Source of the DNA: Firmicutes bacterium UBA5389
GTDB taxonomy: Bacteria > Bacillota > DTU025
Direction: 5' to 3'
NCBI GenBank assembly: GCA_002409965.1
Contig: DHON01000069.1
Location: forward strand, 569 to 10,758
DNA length: 10,190 bases
The notes below the pieces were generated by a model. The model saw only the letters and a program-made list of their open reading frames with translations, searched no databases and was not told where the DNA came from. Of this stretch, positions 7,352-10,190 are shown piece after piece. The first letter of the stretch is position 1, and each line of letters begins with the position of its first letter. Position numbers and translations under genes: made by a program.

Positions 7352-8536
7352 CTACCTGCCTCCGCCCCATGGCGGAATCGTCTCGCGCCAGTTCAGCGCG
7401 TTGTACTTCCGCATGACCGCAAGAAGCTGATCGATGTCGATGGCGTCAACAGTCCTGCCATCGCGGCCGACGATGGTAACGGCCTTGAGCATCGAGTTGA
7501 TAACGGCTTCTTCAGCGGCTTCGACAACTGCCAGGAACAGAGAGGACATTGCATCGTTCGACACTACCTCAGTCTTGAGAGTTAAAGGGCTGTCGTGTGG
7601 AACGCGCCCCGCGGTTGAGAAGGCTATGAAGAAGTCTCCCGAGCCGTTACTGCTGAAAAAGCCCGTGCGGGCAAGCCCAAGGCCGGCTCGCTTCGCCAAC
7701 CGCTCCAGCTGTCTATGATCGAGAGGAGCATCGGTGGCCACAATGACCATGACGGACCCATCGGGGCTCTGAGCCTCAAGCATCTCATACGGAAAGTCGG
7801 CGCTGTTTGAGTAGCGCCCCAGTTCGCGCCCGATGGGCGCGCCGTTCACCGTGAGCACGCCTCCGAAGTTGGTCTGGACCAGCACACCAACGGTGTAGCC
7901 GCCGCGCTTGGGCGGAAGCACGCGTGACGAGGTTCCTATTCCGCCTTTCCAACCCATGCACGTGCTCCCCGCGCCGGCCCCAACGGCCCCTTCCTCAACA
8001 GGCCCGGACTTAGCATCGGCTATCGCCTGGAACACATGCTCTTTGCGAACATGGCGGCCCTGGATGTCGTTGAGGTAGCCGTCATTGACCTCACCGACCA
8101 CCGGGTTGACAGTGCCCGTGCTAATGCCTATCCCGGGATTGCTCATGATACACCATTCGATAACCGCGTCCGCCACGAGCGGGGCATTCAAAGTGTTGGT
8201 GAGTAGTATAGGCGTTTCCAAGTTGCCGAGCTCATTTACTTGATGTAGTCCTATGGACTTGCCGAAGCCATTGAGGACATACGCCGCAGCCGGAACCTTC
8301 TCTATGAAGAGGTTGCCTTCATGCGGGAGAATAGCAGTCGCGCCAGTCCTCACCGGACCGCTGCCCGGAACCAGTCTCCCCTCGCCTTTAACCAAAGTGA
8401 CGTGGCCCACCTTAACACCCTGAACATCTGTGATGGCGTTCCACCGTCCGGGCTGGAGTATCCCGATGTCTATTCCGATGTCCCTGGAGCGGGGTCGGGC
8501 CCGGCCCTCAGCCTGGGCACTACCCATGTACATCAT
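7352..8536 (-). CDS. P1 family peptidase (DmpA/BapA-like, MEROPS S58)
   Basis: A 394-residue member of the DmpA family: N-terminal-nucleophile hydrolases that cut themselves once, freeing a serine that removes N-terminal amino acids from peptides, amides or esters, in some members including D- or beta-amino acids. The N-terminal signature is present (GRWNAITDVQGVKVGHVTL, 30-48; VRTGATAILPH, 62-72), then LLTNTLNAPLVADAV (111-125), STCMGWKGGIGTSSR (191-205) and VGVLVQTNFGG (217-227). The self-cleavage and nucleophile motif SNGSGDFFIAFST has the predicted cut between Gly298 and Ser299. All key parts are intact. There is no signal peptide. AGGGGAG ends 11 bases before the ATG at 8536, and a second ATG follows at once, so the start could be three bases later. 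It lies upstream of the CocE-type hydrolase in the same direction. Substrate cannot be told from sequence. Confidence 0.92.
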   Translation of the reverse strand: MMYMGSAQAEGRARPRSRDIGIDIGILQPGRWNAITDVQGVKVGHVTLVKGEGRLVPGSGPVRTGATAILPHEGNLFIEKVPAAAYVLNGFGKSIGLHQVNELGNLETPILLTNTLNAPLVADAVIEWCIMSNPGIGISTGTVNPVVGEVNDGYLNDIQGRHVRKEHVFQAIADAKSGPVEEGAVGAGAGSTCMGWKGGIGTSSRVLPPKRGGYTVGVLVQTNFGGVLTVNGAPIGRELGRYSNSADFPYEMLEAQSPDGSVMVIVATDAPLDHRQLERLAKRAGLGLARTGFFSSNGSGDFFIAFSTAGRVPHDSPLTLKTEVVSNDAMSSLFLAVVEAAEEAVINSMLKAVTIVGRDGRTVDAIDIDQLLAVMRKYNALNWRETIPPWGGGR

Positions 8537-8828
8537 GACGTCTGTTGCTCCCCTTCGCGTCCCTCTTGCCGTTCTTCCGAGCTCATTCCGTTGTGGTATA
8601 CTGCCAGATCTATGTCGGATCGGTCTGAGAAATCCCCACGAGCCCGAACCTCATCCGGAGCATACCTCCTTCAGCTTCTCCAATTCGTTTCATCCCCCAG
8701 ATTCCCTCTGGCCAGCCGAACGAGGAGCTGAGGAGCTGCCGGACTCAATCGCCATACCGCGAGACCAGCAGCTCTCGCTAGCATATGTAGGAAAACCCAG
8801 GGCACACGGCCCGAAGGGACGGCCAGCT
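8537..8828. other. Gap between phosphatase and P1 peptidase genes
   Basis: These 292 bases lie between two minus-strand genes. I see no convincing small gene. On the minus strand TATACC (8600-8595) could be a -10 about 60 bases before the peptidase start, but no -35 matches. A short tandem duplication of AGGAGCTG (8723-8730 and 8731-8738) is present. Next to the phosphatase stop is a weak terminator-like element, listed separately. Confidence 0.4.
8792..8812 (-). terminator. Weak terminator-like hairpin after the phosphatase gene
   Basis: On the minus strand GGGC, a five-base loop and GCCC (8812-8800) are followed by TGGG and a short run of four T (8795-8792), starting 17 bases after the stop codon. 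The stem is only 4 bp, so the call is tentative. Confidence 0.25.
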
Positions 8829-9962
8829 CTACGCCGCCAAGAGAACCTCTTCTGCGTAAGCCGACGCTTCGCCGACCAACTTGATCTCGAGTTCCTTGAT
8901 CTGCTCGTTGTCCAGCCCCACTGAATTCTTGAGGTAGTTCACTACAACGGCCTTCACATCGGCATCAGTGACCGGCTGGCCGTTGTTCATCTCCTTGAGC
9001 TGGTCGTACATTATCTTGGACACCAGCTTGTAGCCTTCCGTACCCTTCTCTACCTTGAAATAGTTCTCATAGGATACCATGTAGTCCTGGACTATCTCAT
9101 CCACGGTCGCTCCGGCAAGACCCTCAAGGAGCGCCACGACTATCCCCACCCTGTCCTTGCCCTCCACACAGTGAACAGCGTAGGGCCCATCGTGGGCTAT
9201 CATGAACTCCATAACCGTCTTGAGTTTCGCAGTGAACTCCTTCGCCGCGAAGTCTACGCCCATCCCCACCGCAACCACGTTACCAGCCTCATCGAGCTCG
9301 CGGTAATACTCGGAGTGCGCGAGGTTCTGCTCAAACTCCTCCGGAGTGTCGGACAAGTTCAGAATGGTCTTGATCCCGTGCTCCTCCACAAGCTTAGCCG
9401 CGTACGACGAACGATCGTCGCCGAGCGATGGATGGGACACTCTGTAGAGCACGCCCGGCTTTATCTTGCCTGCCGTGACCTGCCTGAAGTTGGCGAATGC
9501 CTCGTCGCTGTCGTAGTCGTCCCGCTTCTCCAGTTTTTCGAGATGACGAATGGCTATGTCCGACAGATAAGCGCCCTTCTCCTTCATGTAGACAGATACT
9601 TGACTTCCTTCGGACACGCCATAGGTCACAGCGAAATTGCCGTAGTTGATGGCGAGTTGAATGCCGGTATCTCTGGGCCTCATGAGGGCGGTTCCGCGAT
9701 CCACATCGCCGTAGGTCGTAACAAAAGGCAACACAATCACATTATCGCCTATCTTCACAATCACTACATCCCCGACCTCGGCCCCCGAAGCCGCAACCAT
9801 CTCCGGGCTGATGTCAGTCATGACATTGCCGTACTTGTCCACTGCAGCGATCTTGCCGCTGAAAAGGAGGGTCTCCTCTGCGTCTCCTACAGCCGCGACT
9901 GCGCCCAGGAGACCAGAAACCAGAAGAGAAACGACCAACACCGTCAACGCCAGTCTCTTCAA
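8829..9962 (-). CDS. Secreted tyrosine-phosphatase-domain protein with SAM-hydroxide-adenosyltransferase-like N-terminal barrel
   Basis: A 377-residue protein in three parts. Residues 1-24 form a signal peptide (MKR, hydrophobic 4-20, AVA), so it acts outside the membrane. Residues about 34-126 resemble the C-terminal barrel of SAM hydroxide adenosyltransferase/fluorinase (DUF62): GKIAAVDKYGNVMTDIS, TTYGDVDRG, GIQLAINYGNFAVTYGV. The N-terminal SAM-binding domain of those enzymes is absent. Residues about 150-325 form a bacterial Y_phosphatase3/dual-specificity domain: VLYRVSHPS (171-179), GIKTILNLSDTPEE (196-209), P-loop HCVEGKDRVG (264-273) with nucleophile Cys265 and phosphate-binding Arg271, then VDEIVQDYMVSYENYF (287-302). 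A helical tail follows. The P-loop is intact, so activity is likely; the substrate may be phosphoprotein, inositol phosphate or lipid phosphate. It starts at TTG (9962), with GGAGG eight bases upstream, and is preceded by an extended -10. Confidence 0.88.
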   Translation of the reverse strand: MKRLALTVLVVSLLVSGLLGAVAAVGDAEETLLFSGKIAAVDKYGNVMTDISPEMVAASGAEVGDVVIVKIGDNVIVLPFVTTYGDVDRGTALMRPRDTGIQLAINYGNFAVTYGVSEGSQVSVYMKEKGAYLSDIAIRHLEKLEKRDDYDSDEAFANFRQVTAGKIKPGVLYRVSHPSLGDDRSSYAAKLVEEHGIKTILNLSDTPEEFEQNLAHSEYYRELDEAGNVVAVGMGVDFAAKEFTAKLKTVMEFMIAHDGPYAVHCVEGKDRVGIVVALLEGLAGATVDEIVQDYMVSYENYFKVEKGTEGYKLVSKIMYDQLKEMNNGQPVTDADVKAVVVNYLKNSVGLDNEQIKELEIKLVGEASAYAEEVLLAA

Positions 9963-9970
9963 CTCTCATA

Positions 9971-9975
9971 CCTCC
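9971..9975 (-). promoter_or_regulatory. Ribosome binding site deciding the TTG start of the phosphatase gene
   Basis: GGAGG on the minus strand lies eight bases before the TTG at 9962. An out-of-frame ATG only one base after this site is too close to be used, so the TTG is the better start. Confidence 0.7.
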
Positions 9976-10048
9976 GCCTTTCTTAATCGCCGCTACAGCC
10001 CATTTGAGTACGCCCATACTTCCCCAGTTCGGGGCCACGGCAGATTCT

Positions 10049-10057
10049 ATTATAACA
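10049..10057 (-). promoter_or_regulatory. Extended -10 promoter of the phosphatase gene
   Basis: On the minus strand TGT then TATAAT (10054-10049) is a perfect -10 with the TGN extension. The -35 at the right distance is poor (TGCCGG), as is allowed for extended -10 promoters. Transcription would begin near 10042, leaving a leader of about 80 bases. Confidence 0.65.
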
Positions 10058-10120
10058 TGTCCTGCCATACCCCGGCACCGCTATAGGACCATGCCGCAAA
10101 GCCACTTCCCCACACACGGG

Positions 10121-10190
10121 CCCCAGCTACGAGACGCGAGCCCCAGCTACGAGACGCGAGCCCCAGCTACTAGGCGCGGGCCCCAGCGCC
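10121..10190. repeat. 20-bp tandem repeat at the right edge
   Basis: The unit CCCCAGCTACGAGACGCGAG occurs perfectly at 10121-10140 and 10141-10160. A diverged third copy follows at 10161-10180 (CCCCAGCTACTAGGCGCGGG), and a fourth starts at 10181 (CCCCAGCGCC) and runs off the window. No gene covers it. The array is spaced head to tail without unique spacers, so it is not a CRISPR array. Confidence 0.85.

Noticed and set aside
8723..8738. AGGAGCTG tandem duplication as a functional repeat
   Set aside because: There are only two copies of an 8-base unit in a gap with no other signal, so chance is enough to explain it.
9171..9986. A 271-codon plus-strand frame opposite the phosphatase gene
   Set aside because: The phosphatase frame has a signal peptide, catalytic loop, ribosome binding site and promoter; the opposite frame has none of these.
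9814..10068. An 84-codon minus-strand frame overlapping the start of the phosphatase gene
   Set aside because: It begins close to or upstream of the likely transcript start, overlaps the phosphatase N-terminus out of frame, and its Arg/Gly-rich end looks like a shadow.
10121..10190. CRISPR array
   Set aside because: The repeats are directly adjacent with no unique spacers, and no cas gene is present.

Overview
This window is an ordinary-looking stretch of chromosome, about 10.2 kb long. It comes from a moderately GC-rich bacterium; rows I counted by eye run from about 45 to 72 % GC. Strong GGAGG-type ribosome binding sites, a well-supported TTG start, frequent AGA/AGG/ATA codons and extended -10 promoters fit a Bacillota/Clostridia-like Gram-positive. 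This is inference: there is no rRNA or other marker gene here. I see no mobile-element gene, CRISPR array, phage gene, tRNA or rRNA.

Layout, left to right. Positions 1-163 hold the 3' end of a short hydrophobic reading frame inside a long imperfect inverted repeat. It overlaps by ATGA the start of a large exported TPR protein (160-2571, +). This converges on a secreted phosphodiester glycosidase (NAGPA-domain) gene (2638-3840, -). A divergent promoter region (about 3841-4007) separates that from a GlcD-type FAD oxidoreductase (4008-5399, +). The GlcD gene converges on three genes on the minus strand. In transcription order, reading leftwards, these are a secreted protein with a tyrosine-phosphatase domain behind a SAM-hydroxide-adenosyltransferase-like barrel (9962-8829), a P1-family (DmpA/S58) peptidase (8536-7352), and a CocE/NonD-type serine hydrolase (7238-5493). 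The window ends in a 20-bp tandem repeat (10121-10190).

How the genes fit together. Three products carry export signals (TPR protein, phosphodiester glycosidase, phosphatase) and suggest cell-surface work. Three look cytosolic and catabolic: an alpha-hydroxyacid/D-lactate-type dehydrogenase, an N-terminal-nucleophile aminopeptidase and a CocE-like acyl hydrolase. The peptidase and the CocE-like hydrolase lie in the same direction 113 bases apart and may be co-transcribed. Otherwise the genes do not form one obvious pathway.

I did not find a convincing new defence, mobile or signalling system. The items most worth a second look are the phosphatase fusion, the mixed architecture of the TPR protein, the terminal inverted repeat lying inside coding sequence, and the tandem repeat at the right edge. 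Both window edges falling in repeats suggests this may be a whole contig that stopped at repeats.
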